From Paracentrotus lividus (lineage: Eukaryota > Echinodermata > Echinoidea > Camarodonta > Echinidae), in the NCBI GenBank assembly GCA_940671915.1, contig CALNVZ010000429.1:26686-90685 (forward strand): 64,000 nt of DNA. Direction: 5' to 3'. The translations under genes were made by a program, and so were the position numbers. Below, piece after piece: positions 1 to 10,141 of this stretch. How positions within the stretch are numbered: the stretch's first letter is position 1; each line of letters opens with the position of its first letter. A model generated the notes under the pieces. That model made no database searches and was not told the DNA's origin. It worked only from the letters and a program-made list of their open reading frames with translations.

Positions 1-545
1 TTTAAAAAAGTTTTGAGGATGTATTGTGTGTGATCTTTAAGTACAAGGGGGGGGGGACTTGGCAGTTGGGGATATAGACCTGGCACGAACGAATTACCAA
101 TGCGGCAGAGGGATTGGCGCGGGGTGGCACTTAAAGAGTTAACGAATCTTTGGGGGAAAAGTGCACAGCGCTAATCTCCGGTGTCTTGTCATTGAATGAG
201 TCTCACTGAGATCATTTGTATGGTAAGTTCAGTAGAAGTCTGATAAATATCGTGCAGGATAGGAATTGTCATGTCTATTATTCTTGTTAAAAATGAAGAA
301 AATTAGTAGTTTGACTAGTTTCTCAATAATTAATATTTATTTCTGACGTCGCGAATATTGTTATTATTATCATAATACTTTACCCTTTCTAAAATATATC
401 TTTTTTTTTTTTTGGTTCTTTTGTGACATAATTATATATAAATACTTTTTTTTTTCGATGGATATATTGTTACAAGGAATACAATCGATTGTATTTTTTC
501 CTAATGTGATCTAAATGCTTTGACTTAGAACTATAAATTAAATAC

Positions 546-677
546 CTTGGCAACTTTTTCCTGACCATCCATTATCACAATCTCCATCGCATTCGCCCGT
601 AGAGGCATCACATGATATTCCGTCAGCACAGTGGCAATCCTGCAGGCAGTCTACACCAAACTTTCCACTCGGGCATC
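546..677 (-). CDS. Tie-like receptor, third EGF-like exon (partial gene)
   Basis: A 132 bp internal exon read on the minus strand, with an AG acceptor just above 677 and a GT donor just below 546. Both ends are phase 1, so the exon is symmetric. It encodes one EGF-like module of the laminin/MEGF/Tie kind, starting CPSGKFGVDCLQDCHC and ending WSGKSCQ, with cysteines spaced as in the third EGF repeat of Tie receptors. The module would lie outside the cell in a single-pass receptor. It follows two similar modules at 942-793 and 1509-1375. The next exon would lie at lower coordinates, outside the window. An isolated EGF module could also belong to MEGF10-type or scavenger-receptor proteins; the order with the neighbouring exons is what favours Tie-like. 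Neither a kinase nor FN3 domains are visible here. Confidence 0.85.
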
Positions 678-792
678 CTGTAAGTGAAGTGTAGCTGGAA
701 TTAACAACTTTGCTTTTTTTTTTTAGTTCCGAATGGACCACTACATCATATCAGGTAGCAAGAAAAACCAATAGCAAATTGTAGCAAATTAC

Positions 793-942
793 CTTCCTCA
801 CAATGCACACCGGTATATCCAGCTATACAACTGCATCCATAAGGATCAGGTAGGCAGATCTGACTTCTACTGCACGATTCTAGATCGTTTCCAACACCGC
901 ATTGAAGTTCACAATCCCAACCAAATTTGCCGTTGCTGCATG
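793..942 (-). CDS. Tie-like receptor, second EGF-like exon
   Basis: A 150 bp phase 1-1 exon on the minus strand, with its AG acceptor just above 942 and GT donor just below 793. It encodes CSNGKFGWDCELQCGVG, a short linker, and then CLPDPYGCSCIAGYTG. The LPDPYGCSC string is characteristic of the second EGF module of vertebrate Tie receptors, and it is the strongest single identifier of the gene family. The intron to the third EGF exon is only about 115 bp, whereas the one to the first EGF exon is about 430 bp. The frame is open and the splice sites are canonical, so the exon looks functional. The receptor family is recognised from known domain sequence; ligand and signalling role cannot be judged from this fragment. 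Confidence 0.9.
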
Positions 943-1374
943 CTATTTGACAAAAAAAAAAAAATAATAATAATAAAATAAAAATAAACAGATTTATTTA
1001 TTTGCAAACGAGGTGGACACACTTCCTTTTGTTACTTGGGGGGGGGGTGATGATTGGATCATCAATACGAATTTCAAAATGTATACAAAAAGTTTTTTTT
1101 TTTTTTTTCGAGTCACTGAATTTAGGGATACAAATCAACTTTACAGCAAAAATTATATCATTCATAATAATAATCTGAATAGATGACTGTTTTAAACCCC
1201 GTCATGTGACGAATATCCCCCCCCCCCCCCCTCCCTATTGACCATATCTGCCACTGCTTGAATGAACATGATTCTAATGTTGATCAAGTCAAAGACCACT
1301 CATTTGTGATGGGGGTTTTAAATATTTGCTGCCTGCAACTGTAGATGATGTTTATTTGTTGCGTTTTAGTTTAC

Positions 1375-1509
1375 CTGTGAGACAGTTTCTCCCCATGAAA
1401 CCAGGGGGACATATACAAGTTCCTGACTGAGGATGACAAATCCCTCCATTGTAGCAATTATCACACAGGCGATCACAGGTTGGGACGTTCCATCTGTAAC
1501 GCGGACACT
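1375..1509 (-). CDS. Tie-like receptor, first EGF-like exon
   Basis: A 135 bp minus-strand exon, phase 1-1, with AG above 1509 and GT below 1375. The module runs CPRYRWNVPTCDRLCDNC and ends CICPPGFMGRNC. The CxCPPGFMGRxC ending matches the first EGF-like module of Tie1/Tie2, which directly follows the second Ig domain in that family. Here the preceding recognisable exon is also an Ig domain (40483-40202), but 38.7 kb away. The plus-strand frame overlapping this exon is a shadow and has no family resemblance. Confidence 0.9.
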
Positions 1510-2226
1510 CTATACAAATCAAACATGGTTGAACATACTTCATTATACCGAAATTATGTTTAAAGAGAGGGGTGTGGGTGGGCTTGAAATATTACATTGC
1601 GATTTTACTGTTGATAAACATTATTTAATGTGTTCTACAAATTGGTAAGGCCACGGGGGGAAAAATCACTTTGCTGGCACGTCATGGTAATTTTGACCAG
1701 CAACTTTAGTTATTTATGGCTTGAACATTAAAAAAACAGATAATCTCAGTTATAATCCCATTCGGCATGACATAGACAACGAATATATCATCAGCAATAT
1801 TCACATCCACGAAGGCTACACTTAGCAGAGCACCTCCACTAGCAGAGCACATCACATCAAGGGCAACATCACCTGCACCACTTTTGATGTTGTATAATAT
1901 CTACATATCTTATCACTCGGTGAGTATGTCGGTGAGATCACTCTCAAAAGATGCTTCTATGGGCACAGACCTACTGTCTCCACAGCCAAGCTTGACACCC
2001 CAGTTGGTAACTTGTATCTCTGACATAACTCTCCAGGACATTGAATTTTCAGTTTTGAGTTGCTTAGATGTCACGGATCAAAATTAGCTTGGTTAGTCCC
2101 CTACTAACCTCTGGCAACTCTTGTAGGGGTGAAAATAAGGTCAAATGGGAGCCAATAGGGCGTCATTTTTTTAATGCACGGATAGTATCTAAATACATGG
2201 CAAATTATTTGTCTCTTACTACTGAA

Positions 2227-2227
<1 letters not shown>
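1510..2227. other. Intronic stretch without recognised features
   Basis: No coding frame, inverted repeat or clear mobile-element end was recognised between the first EGF exon and the poly-A tract. The open frames present are short and unlike any known family. Confidence 0.5.

Positions 2228-2275
<48 letters not shown>
2228..2275. repeat. Poly-A tract, 48 bases
   Basis: An uninterrupted run of A on the plus strand. It is followed by a sequence (2278-2480) that recurs at 3724-3921, so the run may be the tail of a retroposed copy or a simple-repeat expansion. Confidence 0.95.
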
Positions 2276-2277
<2 letters not shown>

Positions 2278-2480
2278 TACAGGATCATATACCTTTGACC
2301 TCCCAGTAATAAGTTATGATGGGGAAAGTCAAAATGTCAACACAATTTCACAATAAGTTATATGAGGCCTACGCTTGCTAATGTTGTTTAAAGTGATACA
2401 TTTTCATGTGCCTATTTATATTTCTTATGATGAAGAAAATTAATTGAGACTATTTCTACGTAAGAAAATCATATTCAGTA
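2278..2480 (+). repeat. Direct repeat, copy 1 (partner 3724-3921)
   Basis: About 200 bp shared in the same orientation with 3724-3921. Shared landmarks are the CATATACCTT(T)GACCTCC-like start, ATTACGATGGGAAA/TTATGATGGGGAAA, and the ending ATCATATTCAGTA. The first copy is interrupted at its final TA by the element at 2481-3311. The second copy supplies the uninterrupted sequence. Confidence 0.75.
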
Positions 2481-3311
2481 GGGGAGACCGGGTATGGAAG
2501 TTACACGGGTCAGTTGTTACAGTTCTCAGTGTGCTAAGTTGGAACAAGAGAGTTCGTGCTAACTGGCATCTATATACAGCCTACACATAGCTGTGATGAA
2601 CTGCCGGTCGTGAGGTTTCTCCGTTGTTTTATTAAAAAGTAAATCAACAAAAACCATTTTTTACAGTTCCAAGTGAATTTTTGACAAAAAATAAAATTTG
2701 TAATAGTTCTTACAACTGAAGGCACATGATGATAGTCTGGTATTGTGAATATAGTACATGTATGCCACTAATATACCCCTGAGCCATGCCCTGCATTTCT
2801 GCCTAATGGCTTTGCTACAGTTGATTTTATGTGTAAAATCACCCATGGGGTAGTCGATGTAACAACCTACCCCAATTACATTACACATGTAAAGTAATTT
2901 TGTTTTAATTTTCAGGTGCTAATGTTTTGATATTTCTAGTATTACTTTCGTCTATTCTAGAGCTCTACTTGATCTACTGTTAACGATACCAAGAAACTGG
3001 ACAGTTGAAACAAAAGTTTGGTATAAGAGATTTACACATTGTAACAAATTATCCCGTATGTTTACATAGTAACAATTCACCCCGTATGGTGTAACAACCT
3101 ACCCCGTATACGGGGTAGGTTGTTACAAAAAAGTGTATTCATTAATTACGCTGTAGTTAATTAGTGTTTGCATGTTTTCAAGTTTTATGTGCCTCAGGTT
3201 TTAGCCAACATAAGAGGCTAACTACAGACCCAAAATGGAGTGTGTGAGTACTTTCATTAGAATTATCTGGCCCAAAATGTGAATTTTGTAACGTCCATAC
3301 CCGGTCTCCCC
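2481..3311. mobile_element. TA-flanked phrase element 1 (TGTAACAA..ACCCCGTA type)
   Basis: 831 bp with inverted ends GGGGAGACCGGGTATGGA, flanked by TA on both sides. The related copy at 3914-3923 shows the empty site, ATTCAGTAGATA. Inside, a phrase like TGTAACAACCTACCCCGTA occurs four times (near 2859, 3040, 3069 and 3090), and the last copy is joined to its own inverse at about 3110. No transposase frame is present. TA duplications and imperfect ends fit a non-autonomous element mobilised by a TA-targeting transposase such as Tc1/mariner, but the superfamily is not shown. Compare 11197-12183, 13911-17296 and 18093-19076. Confidence 0.85.
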
Positions 3312-3429
3312 TACATTTATAAGGTAACACTATGGTCATGTTTGGTCAAAAGGTTCATTTGGGATGGAAATATGGTAAAAGAGTTTAAAACAGCTCCATT
3401 TTGGGGTGGTATTGTCAAATTTTGTTTCA

Positions 3430-3700
3430 ATAGATGATTAAAACTTACAGATTTTTATTTCTAATCCACAACCACATTCAATAAATGGACGGGGTCATGA
3501 CATGATCAAAGGGTCAAGCGATCATTTAGGATCAAATGTTACATTCTGCTGCAATATGCACAACTGAACCTCTTTAGCCATGACCTTCAAATACCATCAT
3601 AAAAAGACAATGTAATTTGATCTTATAGAAAGAAGGTGAAAGGTCAAGAGTCACATGGTCAACTTTTGAAATTCCAGGTATTTACATAGTTCTTGCATTA
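3430..3700 (+). repeat. Interspersed repeat shared with 35938-36240
   Basis: Matches in the same orientation around GATGATTAAAAC, the phrase TTTCTAATCCA, ACCACATT..ATAAATG, the ATGA(T/C)CAAAGG motif, ATCATTTAGG(A/G)TCAAA and a later AAAGGTCA(A)(A)GGTCACA. It is an old, non-coding dispersed repeat and its ends are not defined. Confidence 0.65.
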
Positions 3701-3723
3701 TTTGATCTAATACATTTCTTGGA

Positions 3724-3921
3724 GTGTACAAGAGTTTACATACCTTACCTCCTAGTAAGAAATTACGATGGGAAAATTTCAAAAGGTCAACAAATTTGAC
3801 ATGAAGGCATAATAAGCTTAGACAAGCTAAAATTGCTTTTTTTTTCTATTTATATTTATTGTGATCAATAAAATTAATTGAGAATAGATATTCCTACATA
3901 AGAATATCATATTCAGTAGAT
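3724..3921 (+). repeat. Direct repeat, copy 2 (partner 2278-2480)
   Basis: This copy is uninterrupted at its 3' end (ATATTCAGTAGATATAC), so it acts as the empty-site reference for the insertion at 2481-3311. Confidence 0.75.
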
Positions 3922-4640
3922 ATACAGTGTGTTCCTAGAAAAAAAAGGTAACCAAAGTTTAAAGGGATTCATTTTAACCGGTGACGACGAAATTGTTTGG
4001 CCTGATGTCATTACCCCGAGACGAGATATAAAAAAGAGACAACCCTGTCCGTGCGTGCGGGCTGTGGTAAAATCGCTCATGCGTAGCCTGGTCGCACGCT
4101 GATAATGAACCTTAAAATTGAAGCTTGATTTTTTTCTTGTTAAATATGTATATTTTTTTCTATAATGTTTTGGGTGTTATTAGTTCTCAATTACCCTTTA
4201 TCACTACATGATTGAATATTCTACATCGAGTCAAACTCGTATTGCAACATAGAACAGATAATAATATTGTGAACAAGAAAAGCATTCCACCGGTATGTAA
4301 ACTGAGTAGGCCTATCTGGTCTTGGCCTGAAAGAAAATGTTTCACAACTTAATGAGTATGGAACAAGGTGAACAAAGGGGTGCTTTTTTGTGTGTGTTTT
4401 CCCTTTGTAAAGATCTTTTATTGAATATATTGAATTTTCTTCTACCATGGCCTAAGATGAACCTATGTGTTTTAGTTACAAAGGAAACAAAAATGAATTC
4501 AAGTCCTTTGATTGCCGACTTGAGTCTTGAACACACTCTCTCTCTTTACTATTTTCTTTTCATTTCTAACAAACTTCAAACTAAGCCGTATATCCTCCTC
4601 TTTGTAGGTACTAATTGGGGGTTAGATATTGTTAGTAATT
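3922..4640. other. No recognised feature
   Basis: AT-rich intronic DNA. A 117-codon frame at 4337-4690 has no recognisable motif, runs into the Tc1-like element end, and overlaps a similar-length frame on the other strand. It is treated as chance. Confidence 0.5.
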
Positions 4641-4663
4641 TACAGTGTCCCAAAAAATTATTT

Positions 4664-4910
4664 GAAGAGCTTGTTTCCAAAAGGGACTAAATCCACTTTT
4701 GATGAAAATTGAATTTTGATATCATGACATTGTTCAGGTACGTACTCATCTGTGAGCAAAATAACTTACCTAAATGTTTATTGCAACTTCCAGAAATTGC
4801 AACTGTTAATTTCAATTTTCCATAGACGTCTGTACGAAATCCGGCAAAGAAAAGCCATTTACTCTGAAGTTACAAAAGTGGATTTAGTCCCTTTTGGAAA
4901 CAAACTCTTC
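4664..4910. mobile_element. 247 bp MITE nested in the Tc1 end
   Basis: Inverted ends GAAGAGCTTGTTTCCAAAAG and CTTTTGGAAACAAACTCTTC enclose about 250 bp. The other Tc1 copy shows the uninterrupted site AATTATTTGTACAC. ATTT is present on both sides here (4660-4663, 4911-4914), suggesting a 4 bp duplication. Each end carries GGGACTAAATCCACTTTTG. A related module with GGTACTACATCCA lies at 50878-51109. Confidence 0.85.
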
Positions 4911-5291
4911 ATTTGTACACTTTGACAAAATGGAATTAAATAAATCGATGTTGGTTTGAAATTTTAATTACTATTTTGTATTAATGGTAGGTACTATCAC
5001 CTAAACACTTAATCTCAAATATTCCGTCAGTCTCGGAAGTTCTAGGCTGCCATTTGCAATTTTCATGGACCAAAACCTATTTGTGTGTATAAATAGGTTT
5101 TGGGCCATGAAAATTGCAAATGGCAGCCTAGAACATGGGTTTTAAAGGAGTGTTTAAAATGTGTCTTCTTTGGCTTCCAGGACAGTCATCAACCTTCTTG
5201 GCATACTGTCGACCAATTTAGCACTCATTTCACGGCCAATACCATTCCAAGTTTGCTGGAGCGTGTCCGGGAGCTGCTAGGTGTTTGATGG

Positions 5292-5540
5292 TCAGTCTAG
5301 AGGGCGCCGTCGCTTCAGATCACCTCTCATGTTGTATATGGGAATTAAATATGGGTTGTGAGGTGCCCTTTCTTGCAGCTTAACATGTTTCTGTTGCAAT
5401 ATTGCTTTAATATGGTTTGCTGTGTACTTGGGGTCATTGTTATGTTGGACCGTAAATTGACGACCATTCAAACTTGAAGCAGATGGGAGCATCTGAGCAA
5501 ATCTGAGGGGCAAGGATATCCTCATGGCTTCAGCATTCAT
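5292..5540 (-). pseudogene. Tc1 transposase C-terminal remnant, left arm
   Basis: A minus-strand frame with QHNNDPKYTANHIK, which matches the Tc1 second catalytic aspartate region (usual form HDNDPKHTA), followed by a degenerate equivalent of the SPDLNPIEN segment around the third catalytic residue (here PYLIPIYN). It continues, with frame breaks, into the C-terminal ladder toward about 5150. It is part of the left inverted repeat of the fold-back element. The catalytic third residue context is damaged, so no activity is expected. Confidence 0.8.
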
Positions 5541-5847
5541 GATGCCATGTTATGAAATTTATCTCTCCAACTCTACTGGCTGCCATACAACCCCAAATCA
5601 TGAAACATCCTCCACTGTGCCTCACTGTTGGCTCCAAGCATGAGCTTCCTACAAGACACACATGTTCCCGTGCATCATATCCAATCACTTTTGCACTAAT
5701 TAGGTCTTGGAACAGTTACTAGAACTCCGCAGGCTTGTTCACATGTTGTTTTGCAAAAGCATGACGCTTCTTTGTTACTGTCTCTTACACTTTGGCGTCT
5801 TTCTTGCCAATTATTCCACTTCACTAAAAAACCTAACCTCGTCCGTC

Positions 5848-6030
5848 AATGGACAGACTAGCTTTAGAGCTAGTCGGTCAAGACGGACTAGTTTTAAAAG
5901 CTAGTCTGTCATGTTAGTCCGTCGAGACGGACTAGCATACAACTGAATCTACATCTCTCAACTTGACGGACGAGCTTCAAAGCTCGTCCGTCAAGCTTGA
6001 TGCTAGTCCGTCGACGCGACCGACTAGGAC
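5848..6030. repeat. Left subterminal array of GACGGACTAGC palindromes
   Basis: Repeats of GACGGACTAGCTTTAAAGC joined to the inverse half, with variants (AGTCGGTC, ACGAGCTTC). The motif is its own reverse complement when intact, so each copy can form a hairpin. It recurs in greater number at 7385-7850. Confidence 0.85.
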
Positions 6031-6150
6031 AATAAAAGTAGCTGGGTAGACCCAGTTTACACATTAAAATGACTGACTAGCTTTTGATACAAATAGTTGC
6101 AATGTCGCTTCAATGTACCTTCTCTATTTATTATGTTTCCGAGCATAATC

Positions 6151-6625
6151 AAGTTGATACATTCTGAAACAAAGGTTGTTTTGGTTTGACAATCTGAAGC
6201 TTACGAGACATAACATCTATCATGACAAGTATGCAATTCATGAGTACCGGTAGATTCCAAATATTGTTCTCCATTCTTATAGGCTAATTGAATACCTTGT
6301 TACTATAGAACTGAAGAACCCGGTATTTTCTTACAGATTGCTGGTGAATGCCCGGCTTAGCAACAACAGTGAATAGAAGTTGGATACAATCAACATTCTC
6401 AAACAAAGGTTGTTTTGGCTTGACAATCTAAAAGCAATACGATAGCCGAAATAACATCAATCGTGACAAGAATGCTATTCACGAGTAGGTTAAATATTGT
6501 TTCATTCATTCATTACAGGCTAATTGAATAATTCGTTACTATAGAACCCATGAACCGTCTTTTCTTATAGATTGCTGGTGAATGCCCGGCTTAGCAACAG
6601 CAGTGAATAGAAGGTGGTACAATTG
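6151..6625 (+). repeat. Tandem duplication, two ~237 bp copies
   Basis: Copies at about 6151-6390 and 6391-6625 share AAACAAAGGTTGTTTTGG, GGCTAATTGAATA, GTTACTATAGAAC and ATTGCTGGTGAATGCCCGGC. They diverge moderately with small indels. They form the left-centre of the nested element. Confidence 0.85.
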
Positions 6626-6629
6626 ATTG

Positions 6630-7380
6630 AATAACATGCGAATTGCGAAAAGGACATCACTATTAGTTGCATTATCTATATGTGAATTCCATTTAATGAG
6701 CAAGATGCACAGACGCACACTTGATATACCCCGTGAAGCTTAAGATTTTGATTATAATGGCGATCTCCTTCCTTTTACATGACTATGTGAATACTCTTTT
6801 TTATTTCCTTATGTTCCAGTTCACAGATAGCGTTATTTTTTCACATAGATTAATGCTATAATCACCAACGCGAAAAATTAGGTCTTGCCAAATCAATTTA
6901 TAAATTGTGTGTATTTACAACGATAGTAACAATCACATTAAATTATGAAAATTGTAATTTAAATCTAATAATAAATATAGGAGCCACTTTTCTTTTAGAT
7001 TACTTGTATCTGAAAGAAAAGGATATTGGATTAGAGGCACGACTTTGGGATTCTGAAGTGGCTCTCAAGGACAAATATATACGCCGGAAATGCAAAAGCA
7101 GGTAGGCCTACAACAAAAAGTCATGATGATGCAAGCCATGGCGGCGACCCTTGGGCCCCGCGCCCCCATTATTTGATAATTGCCATAATGTTAACTAATT
7201 GTGCCTCCTGTATTAATTCCTGTCTTCTGATTTATATCATCATAATAAACAAAAAAAAAAAATGTTTTTTTTTTGCTCAAATTCTTGTGACAAAATGCAT
7301 GTCTTTAATGGAATCTTTATAATGTCTTCTAATATTTCAGATTTGACGTCTCTGACAAGCTTGGGAAGCCATATTAACCT
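6630..7380. other. Interior of the nested element without coding sequence
   Basis: AT-rich with short open frames only. A GC-rich patch near 7137-7166 (GGCGGCGACCCTTGGGCCCC) stands out, but no promoter or RNA motif could be assigned to it. Confidence 0.45.
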
Positions 7381-7384
7381 CGTC

Positions 7385-7850
7385 CGTCATGCTAGTCTGT
7401 CAAGACAGCAGCAAGAACATCGCGTCAGAAAAACGCAACGGAGTAGCTTTTACACCATTACCGACTAGCTGTGAAGCTAGTCCTGCTCAAAAGCTCGTCA
7501 GTCTGGGCATCACTACGACTAGCTTTTATGCTAGTCCGTCAAACTAGTCGGTCACGGCGGACGAGCTTTAAAATTAGTCTGTCTTGACCGACTAGCTTTA
7601 AAGCTAGTCTGTCATGACCGACTAGCTTTAAAGCTAGTCTGTCATGACCGACTAGCTTTCTGGAAAGCTAGTCCGTCGTGACCGACGAGCATTAAAACTA
7701 GTCCGTCTTGACGGACTAACTTGACGGACTAGCTTCCAAGCTAGTCCGTAGAGACGGACGAGTTTTAAAGCTAGTCCGTAATAACCGGGTTATGTTGAAA
7801 GAAAGCGAGTCCGTCGTGACCGACGAGCTTTAAAGCTAGTCAGTCTACCC
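7385..7850. repeat. Right subterminal array of GACGGACTAGC palindromes
   Basis: Roughly fifteen half-motifs (ACTAGCTTTAAAGCTAGTC and variants with GTCCGTC, GTCGTGACC, GTCTTGACC). The recurring linker CGTGACCGACGAGC suggests array growth by unit duplication. Confidence 0.85.
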
Positions 7851-8094
7851 GTTTAGGTTTTCAGTGTTATAGTCATGTAGCCATTTAGCCTGTTGCAGAC
7901 ACTCTTGAGAGCGCCCAGTCATTATTTAGCCTCTGTGGCCTTGGATGCAATTTTCTTTGGTCGCACAATGCAATATTTAATTGCTTACTGTCTGTTTATC
8001 AATATCATCATGAAAACTGATGTCCATGAGACTATTTTTGCCTCTTAGAGGCTCCCACTTGCGTAAAGGCTGATTGGTCTTGAAGTTGTGTTCT

Positions 8095-8391
8095 AACATG
8101 ACAGGGACCCCAAGCATACGGCGAAGCATATTAAAGCATTATTTTAGCAGAAACTTGTTAAGAAGCTAGAAAAGGCACCTCTGATCCCAGATTTAATCCC
8201 TATTTTGTACATTAGAGGTAATCTGGAGCGACAGCGCCCTCAAGACTCACCATCAAACCTCCAGCAGCTCCAGGACACGCTCCAGCGAACTTGGAATCGT
8301 ATTGACGGTGAAATGAGCGCTAAATTGGTCGACAGTATGCCAATTAGGTTGATGACTGCCCTGGAAGCACAAGAAGGCCCACCAAAATTTT
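8095..8391 (+). pseudogene. Tc1 transposase C-terminal remnant, right arm
   Basis: A plus-strand reading in the right inverted repeat, complementary to the remnant at 5292-5540. The legible end is SPSNLQQLQDTLQRTWNRI, then a stretch matching the family's KLVDSMPRR ladder (here KLVDSMPIRLMTALEAQEG) and PPKF, which is the standard Tc1 C-terminus. The upstream catalytic region is broken by stops. The same coding end facing out at both termini is unusual for Tc1 and marks this as a rearranged fold-back derivative. Confidence 0.85.
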
Positions 8392-8609
8392 AAACATTCT
8401 TTTAAAAACTTATCTTCTGAAGAGTACAACTAAAATTGCAAATGGCGGCCTAGAACTTCCGAGACTGATGAAACATATAAGATTTAGGGTTCTGGTGATG
8501 GAGACATTACCTACCATCTGATATATGTAGTAATTGCAATTTCAAACCAACATCGATTTGTTTAATTTCTTTTTTTCAAAGTGTACAAATAATTTTTGGG
8601 GACACTGTA

Positions 8610-9663
8610 TGTTAGATATCGACCTGTTCTCTAATTTTAAAGAATAGTTTTCTTCTCAGCTAAGCCAATGGAAGCGCTGGCTAATTACAGCCACCGATCG
8701 ATACTTCTGTATATCTCCAGATACATCAGGGTTTTTGTTTGTGCGCGCCCATGTTAGAAAATCGCTCACACCTTGCGCTGATCCATTGAATTGTCATGGG
8801 CTAACAATAAAAGAAGTACAAAGGAAGATCAGCGAAACCGAAAAATCTAAAAATCGCTGATGGTAACTTGTATACACTGGTTGACGCAATTCTTCTTGAG
8901 TGCCTGAGAAATATATCTATTTAAAAGGCTTCTTTATTAAATATATCAAATAGTTATGACATGTGTTTCCCGTCCATGAGTGTTTTAGACGAGACCCGGG
9001 TATACCCGGTTCCCGCTCTCGACGGTTTAAAAGTCAATGATTTATTATAGTGATTTGTTTAATAAAGTATTTAGTAACTCATCAGCTTTAACTTGAGATA
9101 TTGCTTACGTCCAAATTGTCATCGCTCAAAGAGTAAGGGCCATTTGAATGTGGAAGGTACACAACACACTTTTTCCAAGTTTTTGGTTTGCAGGTTACCA
9201 AACGACCTTTTGAAAGTAGTTGATGTCATTGGGTCTTATTCAGCAAGTTTCAATGAAATGTTATCTCCTTTGCTAAAGTGGATTTTTCTTTGGCAGTGGG
9301 ATGCGTTCTCGATTATGAGTCTCTAGAGCCGGGGTGAGATCGCCGCGACATCTCCTGAGTCTCCTGGAAGTCGCGAGAGGACTAAACAAATGTCAAACAT
9401 GCTCAATCTTATAGTAAACTTCTTTCAGAGGTGAGCAAGTCTCTGTGACGTCTCTGCGGGGTTGCCGCGAAGTCCCCTAAGTATCAATAATGAGCTTTCG
9501 GGAACACTACGGTAGGTAACAAGACGGTGGGTTTAATCGACCGTACTGGCCTCGCACTCGCACTACCGTCGTGACTTGTAAGTGCTTTTGCAGTCTGCGA
9601 AGACGACGGTGAATAGCATTTCTGTGTATCTCCTCTTTATTTCTTCTTCTTTAAACCAATTCC
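8610..9663. other. Intronic DNA without recognised genes
   Basis: A weak self-similar patch at 9330-9480 repeats words such as GCCGCGA and GTCTCT/GTCTCC (compare 16303-16720). It may be a decayed element, but its ends were not found. Confidence 0.4.
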
Positions 9664-9665
9664 TA

Positions 9666-10139
9666 CACTGTAAAAAAAAAAATGAGTAAAATCTTACCCA
9701 ATGCTGAGCAAAAAGGTAACTCGCGTGAAATTGAGTAAAAAATATTACTCATGCAGTAGAGCCAAAGTTACTCAGAAAAGAGTTCTTTTAGTCATCTATG
9801 TATCATTCCTAGCTTCGAAAGGAGTAAACAATTAGTTTACTCATTTTCTTGCGAGTTACCTTTTTACTAGCTCTGTTAAGCATAAACAAAATTTACTCCG
9901 TTGGGAGTAAAGCATTAAGTTTACTCATTTTCTTGCGAGTTACCTTTTTACTCTGTTAAGAGTAAACAAAATTTACTCGCTGGGACTAAAGCATATTTAT
10001 GTTTACTCATTTTCTTGCGCGTTATCTTTTTACTAGCTCTGTTAAGCGTAAACAAAATTTACCTCGTTGGGAGTAAAGCATTAGTTTACTCATTTTCTTG
10101 CGAGGTACCTTTTTTTTTTTTTTTTTTTTTTTTACAGTG
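9666..10139. mobile_element. TA-flanked MITE, CACTGTAAAAAA ends
   Basis: 474 bp flanked by TA (9664-9665, 10140-10141) with inverted ends CACTGTAAAAAA and TTTTTTACAGTG. The inside consists of two to three imperfect ~90-100 bp repeats carrying TTTACTCATTTTCTTGCGAG and GTTAAG(A/C)GTAAACAAAATT, dense in ACTC words. No coding capacity. Its ends resemble those of 25886-33462 and 33839-34393, which suggests one family with TA duplications. Confidence 0.85.
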
Positions 10140-10141
10140 TA

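Larger units (their letters stand above)
5822..7866. mobile_element. 2.05 kb element with subterminal palindrome arrays, nested in Tc1 copy 1
   Basis: Inverted ends CACTAAAAAACCTAA and (reverse complement) CACTGAAAACCTAA. The second Tc1 copy reads TTATTCCACTTTGTTATGTAG across the site, so the interval is an insertion. Just inside each end is an array of a palindromic motif with half GACGGACTAGCTTT. The middle holds a ~237 bp tandem duplication (6151-6625) and AT-rich DNA with no coding frame. The target duplication is unclear (TT at most). CACTA-like tips are suggestive only; superfamily unknown. Confidence 0.75.
4643..8607. mobile_element. Tc1-like fold-back element, copy 1, with two nested insertions
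   Basis: Ends CAGTGTCCC and GGGGACACTG flanked by TA (4641-4642, 8608-8609). The inverted repeats are unusually long, about 500 bp each without insertions, and reach into the transposase coding region. Both ends therefore carry the Tc1 transposase C-terminus, each pointing outward. Removing the 247 bp MITE (4664-4910) and the 2 kb element (5822-7866) leaves a structure collinear with the second copy at 53104-54754. The ITm-family assignment follows from the TA duplication and from the transposase motifs described in the two pseudogene entries. No intact transposase remains. Confidence 0.85.

Noticed and set aside
4337..4690. 117-codon plus-strand frame
   Set aside because: Crosses into the Tc1-like and MITE ends, has no motif, and competes with minus-strand frames of similar quality.
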